Shown here: positions 7,585 to 16,611 of the stretch, one piece after another
Position numbering within the stretch: position 1 is the first letter of the stretch
Layout: every line of letters begins with the position of its first letter
Source: an uncultured Acetatifactor sp.
GTDB lineage: Bacteria; Bacillota; Clostridia; Lachnospirales; Lachnospiraceae
DNA: 64,000 bases
Direction: 5' to 3'
Assembly: GCA_934436435.1 (NCBI GenBank)
Contig: CAKSAN010000005.1
Location: 106,917 to 170,916, forward strand
Translations under genes and position numbers: made by a program
Notes under the pieces: generated by a model
Database searches by the model: none
What the model was told of the DNA's origin: nothing
Seen by the model: the letters and a program-made list of their open reading frames with translations, nothing else

Positions 7585-10500
7585 TCATCCCCCATTCGGC
7601 ATCAGTTCATTGAAAGTGGCCCATGCCTCTTCCGCCGTATAGTCTGCTAGCTTAAGCCATCCGGTGACACCGTTCTCGGTCTCCACGCAGAGCCACTGCC
7701 TGCCGGCATCCAGATAAAGGAAATAGACTCCGTGATCTGCGTTGATGGTAAAGCGTTCGCTGCCGGCATCCGGAGTCCGGCAGACTTCCAGATCCTTATT
7801 GAGGCCATGAAGGGTTGCCTGCTCCGGCAGATCATAACGGTCTGCGGGAATCTCCGCCAGCCCTCCATCACTTCCGATCCGGTACACGATCCGCAGATTT
7901 TCTTTCTGTAATGTATAATCATAGGGCTGGTTGGTGATGATCTGGCCGTTTTCCACCCAGATCTCCCGGATATCCTGCGCGAAGTTTCCTACCTCCTGTA
8001 ATTCCCCGTTTTCATAGTGGAACAGGAAACTCTCGTACTGTCCGAACTCATCCCTGCGCATCAACGCCAGCAGGATCTGTCTGCCATCGGGAGTGAAGGC
8101 GTAGATACTGTTTCCCAGATTCTGTGCCGTCCGGGTCTCGCCTCTTGTGGTATTCACCGCAAATATATATTGATCCAGCGGCGAATGATCCACTTCGTTT
8201 ACAGCCTGCGCCATTCTCGAACGAAGCAGAAGCCTCTCTGCGGTTCCGTCTCCATCCAGATCCAACAGGGCATAGGTCTCCTGCGCCGCCCGCTCCGACA
8301 GATCGAATACGACTCCCACATTCGTCAGAATATCCTGTCTCTGTGCCGCTGCATAGGCATCCGCTTCCTCTGTCGTCAGATCTGCCGCCGTTTTCCCGTT
8401 CCAGACCGGCTGGCTGGACAGAAGCGGAAGTTTTATCTGTGCGGTTCCGCTGCTCTGACCCAGGATCCAATAACCGTCTTCCGCAGTAAGCATATCTGCG
8501 GAGAAATCCTGCGCCTCCGACGGCAGCTTCCAGTCAGTGACCCCGTTTTCTCCGGTCTGTCCCGAAGTATCATATTCCCGGATCGTGTCGATCCAGATGT
8601 CCAGATCTCCTTCCTGATAATTGGAAGCTGCAAAATAGTACAGACGGACACTATCCTGCTGCTTTAGATACGCCATCTCCTGTCTATAACCATCGGACGT
8701 ATAGTAGTTTCCCATGTCCTGGTAAACCGTGGATCGTCCCTGTGCCGCACATCCCGGCGCTATATATCCCGGAACCATACAATTCAGTCCGGCGTCGTCC
8801 CCGGTGGCCGCATAAATACCGTAGCTGGAGACCTGATAAGTAGCAGCAACATCCGCAAAAGATCCGGAATTTACCTTTACATACACCCATTTTCTCGACA
8901 GTTCTGCCAGGGTAGACCAGTCTTCATCCTTCGGGCCGTATTCCGCGTAGACCACTCTGGCCTGATTCTCTCCGTCCAGAGGTCCGGTAGAATGCTGTCC
9001 CTTGCTGTCCAGATTTCCCTGTGACAACAGCCAGATCTGGCTGCTCTCCTCCGCAAATACCATCGGAATGTCTATGGTCGAACCATCGGCAAAGGTATAC
9101 TGTACATTCGCCACCGCTCCCTCCCCGGGGCGATCCAGATCCTCGTGATAAAAATTATACTGCATCCCCGGTTCATAGAGCAGCTCCGTCATTTCTCCAC
9201 TGCCGCCCTGCAGCTTCAACAGCGCTTCCGCCGCCTTCACCGGATCCTTGTAGGTCTCATGTGCCGCCGTGTCCCCGTTCAGGATCTGCCGGTGCAGCTT
9301 TCTCGCATTTTCCCCGTTGTATCCCAGATATTGGAAGCCATCCTGTCCGGCAAAAGACTGCGTATCCTCCAAAGCAGCCACATCAAACAGAGCACCGAAC
9401 TCTTCCCTGCTGTGGATGCCCTGCTCAAATGTCGCCAGCCATTCGTTCTGCACCACCTCGTAGTCCGCTTCATCCGCCACCGTCTCCCCGGCTGCTTCAT
9501 CGGTCGTGTCTACTACGTCTGTTGCTTCTGTCGCATCCGTCCCGGTCTCTACACCGTTATCCGCATTTGCTGCATCCGTTCCGCTGCCCGGATTGCTGCA
9601 CAGGCACACCACCAGTATCACGATCACTGCTGCCGCAGCAACCAGCATCCAAAACGGTGGTTTCCGGTAATCCAACACATGACGGATACGGCTCTTTACA
9701 TGATCCTCACCAAAAGAGAGTAATGCGCAGATGGAACCGCCGCGATAGCGTTTCCACTCGCCGCCGGAAGCCTCTTCCAGAAGCGTATAGGAATAAACCT
9801 TCTTACTCTCCTCACCAAGGAGTTTCACAACTTTTTCATCACAGGACATCTCGCAGTCCATATTCATCAGATAAAATGCCCGCCACACCAGCGGATTGAA
9901 CCAGTGGACACAGCAGATCACCAGTGCCGCAGGCTTAAACAGATAGTCTCTGCGCTGTAAATGCACCCGTTCATGGCACAGAACAACTTTTCTGCTCTCA
10001 GGATCCAGTCCGGAAGACAGATAGATCACCGGATGGATCAGTCCCATGACAAAGGACAGATGCCCGCCGTCGATCTCGCAGATCCCGGGTTCCACCTGCC
10101 TGACACCACTGTCAGGTTTGTGGATTCGACGGCGCATTCGCAGATAGGAAAAGGCATGGTAACCCAGAAAGCCCACCATTCCCAACAGCCATACCAGCGC
10201 AAGGCCTCTAAACCACAGAGGTCGGGACGATATGTCCACGCCCGCCGGGTTGTTTGCTCCGGCCGCAGCAAGATTGGGCCCCGCGATTCCGTTTTCTGCT
10301 CCTGCCATCTGGGCCGCTTCTGACTCGCCGCGGTCATTCGCATTATAGTTGCTGTCCGCCACATTGCCTGTTATCTGCACATGATCCGTCCGGCCGGTTC
10401 CGGTATGTCCCGAAAGACCACTTCCGGTTCCGTTCTGTCCGTTAGCCGCACCATCCGTCTCCGACCACATGGCATCCCCATTCGGGCTGCCATCATAATT

Positions 10501-10779
10501 TTCCGTATAGCCAGCCCTATTGTTATCCTGTCCTGCCACCTGCGAATAAGCTGCCTCCGTCCCCATTGCCAGCAGTCTCTCCGGGATCAGGCTGATCCCC
10601 GTCTCCGGCAATACCGGGCAGCACAGCCGCACAAACACGATTCCCCATAACAGGTAGGAACACCATTTCGGCGCTTTTTTCAACAAAACTCTCGCAAGGA
10701 TCACCAGCAGGATACAATAGCTTCCCACCAGACTCAAACGCCATATGCTGTCAAAGATTCTATAGATGCCTTCACCCAT
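7585..10779 (-). CDS. M56 (BlaR1-like) membrane metallopeptidase with large extracellular domain, paralogue 2
   Basis: The start at 10779 is preferred because AGGAGGGG precedes it by five bases; this gives 1064 residues. Membrane helices lie near 15-60, then an Asn/Gly/Ala-rich linker (75-185), a helix at 190-212, and the M56 core with HERVH at 269-273 and the acidic motif MNMDCEMSCDEKVV. Another helix follows near 385-405, then about 650 residues outside the membrane. That part includes a calcium-loop-like segment LLDLDGDGTAERLLL and a C-terminal SH3-like stretch (LYLDAGRQWLCVETENGVTGWLKL). No penicillin-binding SxxK domain is visible. It lies 102 bases after its paralogue and carries a block nearly identical to it. 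Confidence 0.85.
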   Translation of the reverse strand: MGEGIYRIFDSIWRLSLVGSYCILLVILARVLLKKAPKWCSYLLWGIVFVRLCCPVLPETGISLIPERLLAMGTEAAYSQVAGQDNNRAGYTENYDGSPNGDAMWSETDGAANGQNGTGSGLSGHTGTGRTDHVQITGNVADSNYNANDRGESEAAQMAGAENGIAGPNLAAAGANNPAGVDISSRPLWFRGLALVWLLGMVGFLGYHAFSYLRMRRRIHKPDSGVRQVEPGICEIDGGHLSFVMGLIHPVIYLSSGLDPESRKVVLCHERVHLQRRDYLFKPAALVICCVHWFNPLVWRAFYLMNMDCEMSCDEKVVKLLGEESKKVYSYTLLEEASGGEWKRYRGGSICALLSFGEDHVKSRIRHVLDYRKPPFWMLVAAAAVIVILVVCLCSNPGSGTDAANADNGVETGTDATEATDVVDTTDEAAGETVADEADYEVVQNEWLATFEQGIHSREEFGALFDVAALEDTQSFAGQDGFQYLGYNGENARKLHRQILNGDTAAHETYKDPVKAAEALLKLQGGSGEMTELLYEPGMQYNFYHEDLDRPGEGAVANVQYTFADGSTIDIPMVFAEESSQIWLLSQGNLDSKGQHSTGPLDGENQARVVYAEYGPKDEDWSTLAELSRKWVYVKVNSGSFADVAATYQVSSYGIYAATGDDAGLNCMVPGYIAPGCAAQGRSTVYQDMGNYYTSDGYRQEMAYLKQQDSVRLYYFAASNYQEGDLDIWIDTIREYDTSGQTGENGVTDWKLPSEAQDFSADMLTAEDGYWILGQSSGTAQIKLPLLSSQPVWNGKTAADLTTEEADAYAAAQRQDILTNVGVVFDLSERAAQETYALLDLDGDGTAERLLLRSRMAQAVNEVDHSPLDQYIFAVNTTRGETRTAQNLGNSIYAFTPDGRQILLALMRRDEFGQYESFLFHYENGELQEVGNFAQDIREIWVENGQIITNQPYDYTLQKENLRIVYRIGSDGGLAEIPADRYDLPEQATLHGLNKDLEVCRTPDAGSERFTINADHGVYFLYLDAGRQWLCVETENGVTGWLKLADYTAEEAWATFNELMPNGG
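9887..10020. repeat. Direct repeat copy A within M56 paralogue (134 identical bases)
   Basis: Bases 9887-10020 are identical to 13145-13278. The stretch encodes the HERVH zinc site and the following helix. Similarity continues on both sides at somewhat lower identity, then falls off in the linker and extracellular domains. Confidence 0.9.
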
Positions 10780-10881
10780 AAGCCCCTCCTGTACTGTCAC
10801 AGGGAGTTACTCTCCCTGTCATCTGTTGTCTCTTATTGCGTCTTCTATTGTGCTTCTTGTTGCGTTGCTTATTTTCATTGC

Positions 10882-13800
10882 TTAACCGGCGTGGTTCAGA
10901 CCACCAAAATAATCATCGTAATTAATGCCGGTTCCCAGACGGAACCACCCCTGCGTATTGTCTTCCCCTTGTAGGCAGATCCAGTTCTGCGTCGCATCCA
11001 GCTTCGTCATACGCGCCTTGCTTCCTGCCGACAGTACGAAGGTCTCCCCGTCCGGTGTGAGGTACAGAGTCATATCCTGCAAAAGTTCCACCTCTGCCCA
11101 ACCGCTCAACCAATACTCTTTCTGCGGCACTTCCCGTAAATGCCCGTTTTCCGTCACCTGGTAGATTCTCTCGATAGAATCCGTCTGCACCGCCCAGTAG
11201 GGCTCGGTGACCGCGATCTGCCCATCCTGTATCCAGAACTGTCGAATGTCCTCCTGAATTTGTCCGGTTTCCATCAGTTTCCCGTTTTGATAACGATAGA
11301 GTCTGGTCAGCGGATCCCCGCTAGGGCCATCTTCATACAATGCAATCAGGATCTGTTCCCCATCCGGGCTGAACGCGAAAATGGAGTTGTTCATATTCTC
11401 CGTATAAAACTCCGTCGCCTGACCGTTTACTTCCAGCACTGCTTCACTCAAGTCATAGCAGTTCATTTCGCTTAGTCCCAGATTCGCATATTTCGTATAT
11501 TCCTCCAGGGAATATCCCTTTACTGGTTCCGCCGGGTGTATAGAGATTTTCTCCGATATTCCGTCTCCATCCAGATCTACCAGCGCAAAGGTCTCATCCT
11601 CCGTTCGCTCCGACACATCAAATACCACTCCCGGATAAGCCAGAATATCGGCTCCCCGTGCGGCTGCATAGCTTCCGTCCACGGCTCCCGCCAGTTCTTC
11701 CCAGGATTTTCCGGCATACAGGCTGTCCGTTCCGACCAACGGCAGCTGGATTGTGATCGACGGATTGCTGCTATTTTCTATATAGTAGTAACCCTCACTT
11801 ACCCACAGTCCATTCCCGACCTGCAAATTCTCCGGCAATACTCTGTCGGTGACGGTGCGGGTGCTCAGGTCAAATTCCCGTAACACCGCAGGCATCCATA
11901 CATCCGTTCCCAGATGCGTCTCGTCGGGATCTACCAGATAATAGACCTTAATGTAATTTTCATTCGTCAGTCCAAAATCCGCCTGATAAGTATTATAAAC
12001 TTCTGAAGTCCTGTATGCTGTCGGCATAGAAGTTACATCCGCAGGGATTCTCGCCGGGATCCGTTCCGCATGAATGCAACCAAAAGAACTGTCCTGCTCA
12101 TCCATCAGATAGATTCCATAGGAGGACACCTGAATATGCTGTCTTTCTCCGATGTTGTCTTCTCCGGTATAACTGCCTTCCGGAAACGGATACTGCCCGG
12201 TGTCGCTAAGTTCATATTCCGAGTACACATTCCGCGTGCAGATATCTCCCTCTAACGGTCCGTAGGGTTTGTCCGGATCGCCGCTGCTGCTCATATCCCC
12301 GAAGGATAAAAACCACAGATGCTGTGTCTCCTCTGCCATTACCATGGGAATGTCTATGAAGGATGCGTCTGCCGCGAACGTATACCGTACATTGACCACA
12401 GAACCTTCTCCCGGAGCGTCACTGAAATTAAACTGCTGTTTGACCTTGTAAAGTGTCTCCGTCACTGTTCCGGAGCCTTCTCCCAGATGCAGAAGCGCCA
12501 CCGCAGAAGTCACCGGATCCGTGTATTTCGTGTATTCCTGGGAAGTATTTCCGTCTAATAAAGCCTTGAATACCTCATACACATAATCTCCGTTGTTCTC
12601 CGACCACACCAGATCATCTGCTGTGCTGTCCCATTGAAAAGAACGCTGTGTTTCTATGGTTTCCAGAGAAAAAATGCTGCCGAATTCTTCTCTGTTGCGA
12701 ATCGTTATGTCTGCAAACTCTTCCGGTGTCACCGTACCATCCTTACTGTTTTTCTCCGGTTCTGTTGTGACTCCGGGATCTGCTGTCTCTGTCGTAGCAC
12801 CGGGATCTGTCACATCTGTCATATCCGTCACATCTGATTTTCCGCCCGGATTGCTGCAAAGACTCACGATCAATACCACGCTCACCGCCACCGCACCGAT
12901 CACGATCCAGAAGGATGGTTTCCGGTAGTCCAGTACATGGCGGATACGGTTCTTCACATGATCTTCACCAAAGGACAGAAGCGCACAGATGGAACCGCCA
13001 CGATAGCGTTTCCACTCGCCGCCGGAAGCCTCTTCCAGCAGGGTATATGAATAAATCTTCTTACTCTCTTCCCCGAGAAGCTTCACAACCTTTTCATCAC
13101 AGGACATCTCGCAGTCCATGTTCATCAAATAAAACGCCAGCCATACCAGCGGATTGAACCAGTGGACACAGCAGATCACCAGTGCCGCAGGCTTAAACAG
13201 ATAGTCTCTGCGCTGTAAATGCACCCGTTCATGGCACAGAACAACTTTTCTGCTCTCAGGATCCAGTCCGGAAGACAGGTAGATCACCGGATGGATCAGT
13301 CCCATGACAAAGGACAGATGCCCACCGTCGATCTCGCAGATCCCGGGTTCCACCTGTCTGACACCGCTGTCAGGTCTGCGGACCCGATGGCGCATACGCA
13401 GATAGGAAAAGGCATGGTAACCCAGAAAACCACACATTCCCGCTAGCCACACCAGAGATAATACGCGGAACCACACCGGATATAGCCATGCATGGGATGC
13501 AGTACCCGTCCCGGCAGATGTACCGGAAATCGCGGTGGTCGTTCCGTTGGCTGTCGGTTCTGCAACCGCAGCTCCATTATCTGTTCCTGCGTTTTCCAGT
13601 GAAACGTCCTGTGTACCGTTAACGTTCATGACAGTGTTGTCATTTTGCCATGCCACCGTATTTCCTACCGCACCACTATTCCGTTCTTGCGGCGCATTCT
13701 GCTCCCACAACACGGCATCCTCATTGTTGTTCGCATCATGGAATGCTGTATTATTCCTATTGTCCCGGTTCGCTGCCGGCTGCCCGGCCGTCATTTCCGT

Positions 13801-14019
13801 CCCCACCGACAGCAGTCCCGCCGGGATCAGGCTGATCCCCGTCTCCGGCAATATCGGACAGCACAACCGCACGAACACGATCCCCCACAGCAGGTAAGAA
13901 CACCATTTTGGTGCTTTTTTCAACAAAAGTCTGGCGAGGATCACCAGCAACACGCAGTATCCTCCTACCAGACTTAATTTCCAAACACCGTCAAATATTC
14001 TGTAGATATTCTCACCCAT
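10882..14019 (-). CDS. M56 (BlaR1-like) membrane metallopeptidase with large extracellular domain, paralogue 1
   Basis: The ATG at 14019 sits five bases after AGGAGGGG, giving 1045 residues. The layout matches the next gene: helices 15-60, Asn/Thr-rich linker 75-180, helix near 188-208, zinc motif HERVH at 263-267, acidic ligand region MNMDCEMSCDEKVV, another helix around 385, and a 650-residue extracellular part. The latter contains LVDLDGDGISEKISI, a calcium-loop-like segment, and a terminal SH3-like segment (MTKLDATQNWICLQGEDNTQ). Outside the membrane it is only moderately similar to its neighbour, so the two probably sense different cues. No blaI-like gene is directly attached; the nearest is at 7061-7429. 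Confidence 0.85.
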   Translation of the reverse strand: MGENIYRIFDGVWKLSLVGGYCVLLVILARLLLKKAPKWCSYLLWGIVFVRLCCPILPETGISLIPAGLLSVGTEMTAGQPAANRDNRNNTAFHDANNNEDAVLWEQNAPQERNSGAVGNTVAWQNDNTVMNVNGTQDVSLENAGTDNGAAVAEPTANGTTTAISGTSAGTGTASHAWLYPVWFRVLSLVWLAGMCGFLGYHAFSYLRMRHRVRRPDSGVRQVEPGICEIDGGHLSFVMGLIHPVIYLSSGLDPESRKVVLCHERVHLQRRDYLFKPAALVICCVHWFNPLVWLAFYLMNMDCEMSCDEKVVKLLGEESKKIYSYTLLEEASGGEWKRYRGGSICALLSFGEDHVKNRIRHVLDYRKPSFWIVIGAVAVSVVLIVSLCSNPGGKSDVTDMTDVTDPGATTETADPGVTTEPEKNSKDGTVTPEEFADITIRNREEFGSIFSLETIETQRSFQWDSTADDLVWSENNGDYVYEVFKALLDGNTSQEYTKYTDPVTSAVALLHLGEGSGTVTETLYKVKQQFNFSDAPGEGSVVNVRYTFAADASFIDIPMVMAEETQHLWFLSFGDMSSSGDPDKPYGPLEGDICTRNVYSEYELSDTGQYPFPEGSYTGEDNIGERQHIQVSSYGIYLMDEQDSSFGCIHAERIPARIPADVTSMPTAYRTSEVYNTYQADFGLTNENYIKVYYLVDPDETHLGTDVWMPAVLREFDLSTRTVTDRVLPENLQVGNGLWVSEGYYYIENSSNPSITIQLPLVGTDSLYAGKSWEELAGAVDGSYAAARGADILAYPGVVFDVSERTEDETFALVDLDGDGISEKISIHPAEPVKGYSLEEYTKYANLGLSEMNCYDLSEAVLEVNGQATEFYTENMNNSIFAFSPDGEQILIALYEDGPSGDPLTRLYRYQNGKLMETGQIQEDIRQFWIQDGQIAVTEPYWAVQTDSIERIYQVTENGHLREVPQKEYWLSGWAEVELLQDMTLYLTPDGETFVLSAGSKARMTKLDATQNWICLQGEDNTQGWFRLGTGINYDDYFGGLNHAG
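13145..13278. repeat. Direct repeat copy B within M56 paralogue (134 identical bases)
   Basis: Identical to 9887-10020. Because synonymous third positions are also identical, this points to recent duplication or gene conversion rather than protein-level constraint alone. Confidence 0.9.
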
Positions 14020-14068
14020 AAGCCCCTCCTGTCCTGCCACCCTCCGGCAAGGCAAAGTCGATATTTTA

Positions 14069-14115
14069 TAGACTTTTTATAATTATAGTCTACAATCTAC
14101 CGACCCATCTGTCAA
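14069..14115 (-). promoter_or_regulatory. Promoter with inverted repeat upstream of the M56 paralogue pair
   Basis: On the minus strand TTGACA (14110-14115) is followed after 17 bases by TAGACT (14087-14092), a plausible -10. The -10 is one arm of an inverted repeat, TAGACT (14069-14074) and AGTCTA (14087-14092), so a repressor bound there would block the promoter. The motif differs from the TACA-N3-TGTA sites of the blaI promoter. Confidence 0.5.
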
Positions 14116-14133
14116 GTAAGAAATCTCTTTCCT

Positions 14134-15021
14134 TTAAAGTTGAAAGCAAATGTATTCGCGGTATTTCCGGGAACTTCCTGCGCCCTCTGTTTTCCGGAAG
14201 ACATCATACACCATCCGGTACTCTCCCGGCTCCAATACTCCGTAAAGCCAGTCCCATTTGTAATAGTTCGAGACTTCCTCCCCGCAGGCCACCGTATGAC
14301 CTATCGCCGTAAATCCGTAATCCTCTATCACGGTTTCCGCATCCTGCCATTCCCCGTCGATCCGACGCTGGAGGATATAGGCATCTCCATAGGTCACCTC
14401 TGCTCCGGCATCCTCGTCCTCCCGCCGGATGACAATACTGGCACCTACATTGGAAATATCCCGCAGCGTCACCGTCACACCCGCCTCGGGGTCATAAACC
14501 GTTTCTGCCTGTGCCTGCTGCCCCTCTTCTTCCGGATTCCAGTCACTTACCGTCAGCTCCGGTTCTTCTTCCGAGCGCAGCACCTCCGCATGCATTTCAA
14601 AATCCAGCACGCAGTCTCTATGGATTTCCTCCGCCTCCCCGGTAGTCACAGAAGTGCCTGTTCCCCGGAAAGAGATCACTGTCTTCCCATCCCCTATGGT
14701 CACATCTGAAGTGACATACAACGGGGTCCGGTATTGTTCACTGATCCACACGATAACCTCGTTGGTCGCTTCCCAATACTGCCGCAGTTCCTCGTCATAC
14801 CGTGGTGCATACCCCTGTCCGACGCGGGATCTGCTGCGGATGGAGCAGATCGGATAGGACCGGTAGAGATTTTCACTGCGGTCATGGCTGAAGTTGATCT
14901 GTATCTCCGGATGCTCATACAGCCATACCTCACGCCCGCCCAGAATCCCTGCTGCCAGCACCACCACCGCCAAACCGATCACGCTAAGAAAAACGGGGAC
15001 TTTTACATTATTTTTCTTCAT
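14134..15021 (-). CDS. Membrane-anchored extracellular protein, function unknown
   Basis: The start at 15021 follows AAGGAGGAGCTT, giving 295 residues. A single N-terminal helix (about 8-30, VPVFLSVIGLAVVVLAAGIL) anchors the protein with the rest outside. The C-terminal 90 residues (YGDAYILQRRIDGEWQDAE through YGVLEPGEYRMVYDVFRK) resemble bacterial Ig-like domains of the kind found in Clostridia surface proteins, with the typical YxL...DGEW and LxPGxYR motifs. It precedes the M56 pair by about 115 bases; the promoter between them suggests separate transcription. It may be a surface protein of the same signalling island, but no function can be assigned. Confidence 0.6.
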   Translation of the reverse strand: MKKNNVKVPVFLSVIGLAVVVLAAGILGGREVWLYEHPEIQINFSHDRSENLYRSYPICSIRSRSRVGQGYAPRYDEELRQYWEATNEVIVWISEQYRTPLYVTSDVTIGDGKTVISFRGTGTSVTTGEAEEIHRDCVLDFEMHAEVLRSEEEPELTVSDWNPEEEGQQAQAETVYDPEAGVTVTLRDISNVGASIVIRREDEDAGAEVTYGDAYILQRRIDGEWQDAETVIEDYGFTAIGHTVACGEEVSNYYKWDWLYGVLEPGEYRMVYDVFRKTEGAGSSRKYREYICFQL

Positions 15022-15234
15022 AAGCTCCTCCTTCGTTATCATATATCTATAATAACGACTTTTGTATTCCGTTTGTTACATACAGCATAACAAAATTTCA
15101 TTCATGTATCCACTTTTTTTACCTAAACGACTGCTTTTTGTCATTTCCGGTCTTTTATTATGTCATAACAGCCAAAACATATTACGAAATTTTATGTATA
15201 TGTATACTTTTCCCGTAATATAATAGTTAATGTA

Positions 15235-15263
15235 TTGACTGTTTCTTATTAATAGGTTAAAAT
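15235..15263 (+). promoter_or_regulatory. Sigma-A type promoter for the DUF4143 ATPase
   Basis: TTGACT (15235-15240) and TAAAAT (15258-15263) are separated by exactly 17 bases in the AT-rich region 15022-15314. The rest of that region holds T-rich runs and no other feature I can support apart from a presumed divergent promoter for the gene ending at 14134. Confidence 0.7.
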
Positions 15264-15314
15264 CAAATACGGAATGTATTAACTTTGTAGACATTTTTCG
15301 TAATAGGAGACCTT

Positions 15315-16568
15315 ATGGAGATTAAGCGGGATACTTACTTAAAGAAACTGATCGATCGTATGGAAAATAGATCTATCAAAGTGATCACCGGATTACGGCG
15401 CTGCGGAAAGTCTTATCTCCTGTTTCATCTGTTCTATAATTATTTGCTGGAACAAAATATACCGGATGATCATATTATCCGGATTGCTCTGGACGATGAT
15501 GAGCATGAAGAACTGTTGGATCGAAAGATATTAAGCACCTATATCAAAAGTCTGATTCAGGATGATCATACTTACTATATTTTTCTGGATGAAGTACAAT
15601 TTGTGGAAGGTTTTGAAAAGGTATTAAACGGTCTGAACCGCTTGGAGAATCTGGATATTTACGTTACCGGAAGCAATTCAAAATTCCTGTCTTCCGACAT
15701 TCTCACAGAATTCCGCGGCCGGGGTGATGAGGTTCGTATATATCCGCTCAGCTTTTCCGAATTTGTGTCTGCCTATGACGGTTCCGCAGAAGAGGCATGG
15801 TATCAATATGCCACTTATGGCGGACTTCCACTTATTTTAACCAGAAAAACGCCGGAACAAAAATTCAAATATTTGATAGATCTCATGCAAAAGGTCTATC
15901 TGGACGACATTATTGAACGTAATCAGCTTCGCGGCAGCACGATCATGGAAAATCTGGTAAATATTTTAGCTTCCAGTATTGGTTCCCTTACCAATCCCAA
16001 CAAGCTGGCAAATACCTTTACCAGTAACGGGATGGGAAATATTTCCGATAAAACCATCAGTTCCTACATCGATTATCTCATGGATTCTTTTCTGATCTCC
16101 AGAGCTGAAAGATACGATGTAAAGGGGAAAAAATATATTTCTTCTCCTTATAAATACTATTTTACTGATATTGGGCTCAGAAATGCCCGGCTGAATTTCC
16201 GTCAGCAGGAAGAGACTCATATTATGGAAAATATTATTTATAATGAACTGCTGATTCGTGGATTTAACGTAGATGTTGGTATTGTTGAACACGTGCAGAC
16301 AGATTCCGACGGAAAACGCAGGCAGAAAAAATACGAAATCGATTTTGTCTGTAATCGTGGAAATCAGAGATATTACATTCAATCTGCCTTTTCCATGCCC
16401 GATCAGGAAAAAGCAGAACAGGAACAACGTTCTCTCATCTACACCAACGATTTTTTCAAAAAAATTATTGTCGTAAAAGATAACATTGTTCCCTGGCACA
16501 ATGAACTTGGAATTCTGATCATTGGTCTGAAAGATTTTCTGTTAAAAAATAACAGTCTGGAACTTTAA
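15315..16568 (+). CDS. AAA-family ATPase with DUF4143 C-terminal domain
   Basis: This 417-residue protein is of the AAA_14/DUF4143 type. Walker A is GLRRCGKS (residues 26-33), Walker B is YYIFLDEVQF near 90-100, and a sensor-like YVTGSNSKFLSS follows near 115-126. The C-terminal part carries an archaeal-Holliday-junction-resolvase-like nuclease fold region with YEIDFVCNRGNQRYYIQ, the E-I-D-F-V core typical of this domain. These proteins are abundant in anaerobes; their job is unknown, although nuclease or mobile-element links have been proposed. The gene is more AT-rich than its neighbours and stands alone on the plus strand, which fits acquisition by transfer. Confidence 0.88.
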   Translation: MEIKRDTYLKKLIDRMENRSIKVITGLRRCGKSYLLFHLFYNYLLEQNIPDDHIIRIALDDDEHEELLDRKILSTYIKSLIQDDHTYYIFLDEVQFVEGFEKVLNGLNRLENLDIYVTGSNSKFLSSDILTEFRGRGDEVRIYPLSFSEFVSAYDGSAEEAWYQYATYGGLPLILTRKTPEQKFKYLIDLMQKVYLDDIIERNQLRGSTIMENLVNILASSIGSLTNPNKLANTFTSNGMGNISDKTISSYIDYLMDSFLISRAERYDVKGKKYISSPYKYYFTDIGLRNARLNFRQQEETHIMENIIYNELLIRGFNVDVGIVEHVQTDSDGKRRQKKYEIDFVCNRGNQRYYIQSAFSMPDQEKAEQEQRSLIYTNDFFKKIIVVKDNIVPWHNELGILIIGLKDFLLKNNSLEL

Positions 16569-16571
16569 GTT

Positions 16572-16598
16572 GGCGGCACCGTTTTCCCCGGTGCCGCC
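16572..16598. terminator. Hairpin between convergent genes
   Basis: GGCGGCACCG (16572-16581) pairs perfectly with CGGTGCCGCC (16589-16598). Neither side has a good T run, so it is a weak or factor-assisted terminator for the convergent ATPase and anti-sigma genes. Confidence 0.5.
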
Positions 16599-16611
16599 AT
16601 TCATGGTCACT

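Noticed and set aside
9021-9899. 292-codon plus-strand frame within the M56 gene
   Set aside because: Pro/Ser/Arg-rich translation with no domain; it mirrors the coding strand of the M56 protein.
15181-15304. Nine-base inverted repeat ATTACGAAA / TTTCGTAAT flanking the DUF4143 promoter
   Set aside because: Arms are about 100 bases apart in very AT-rich DNA, so chance is a sufficient explanation; not listed as a feature.
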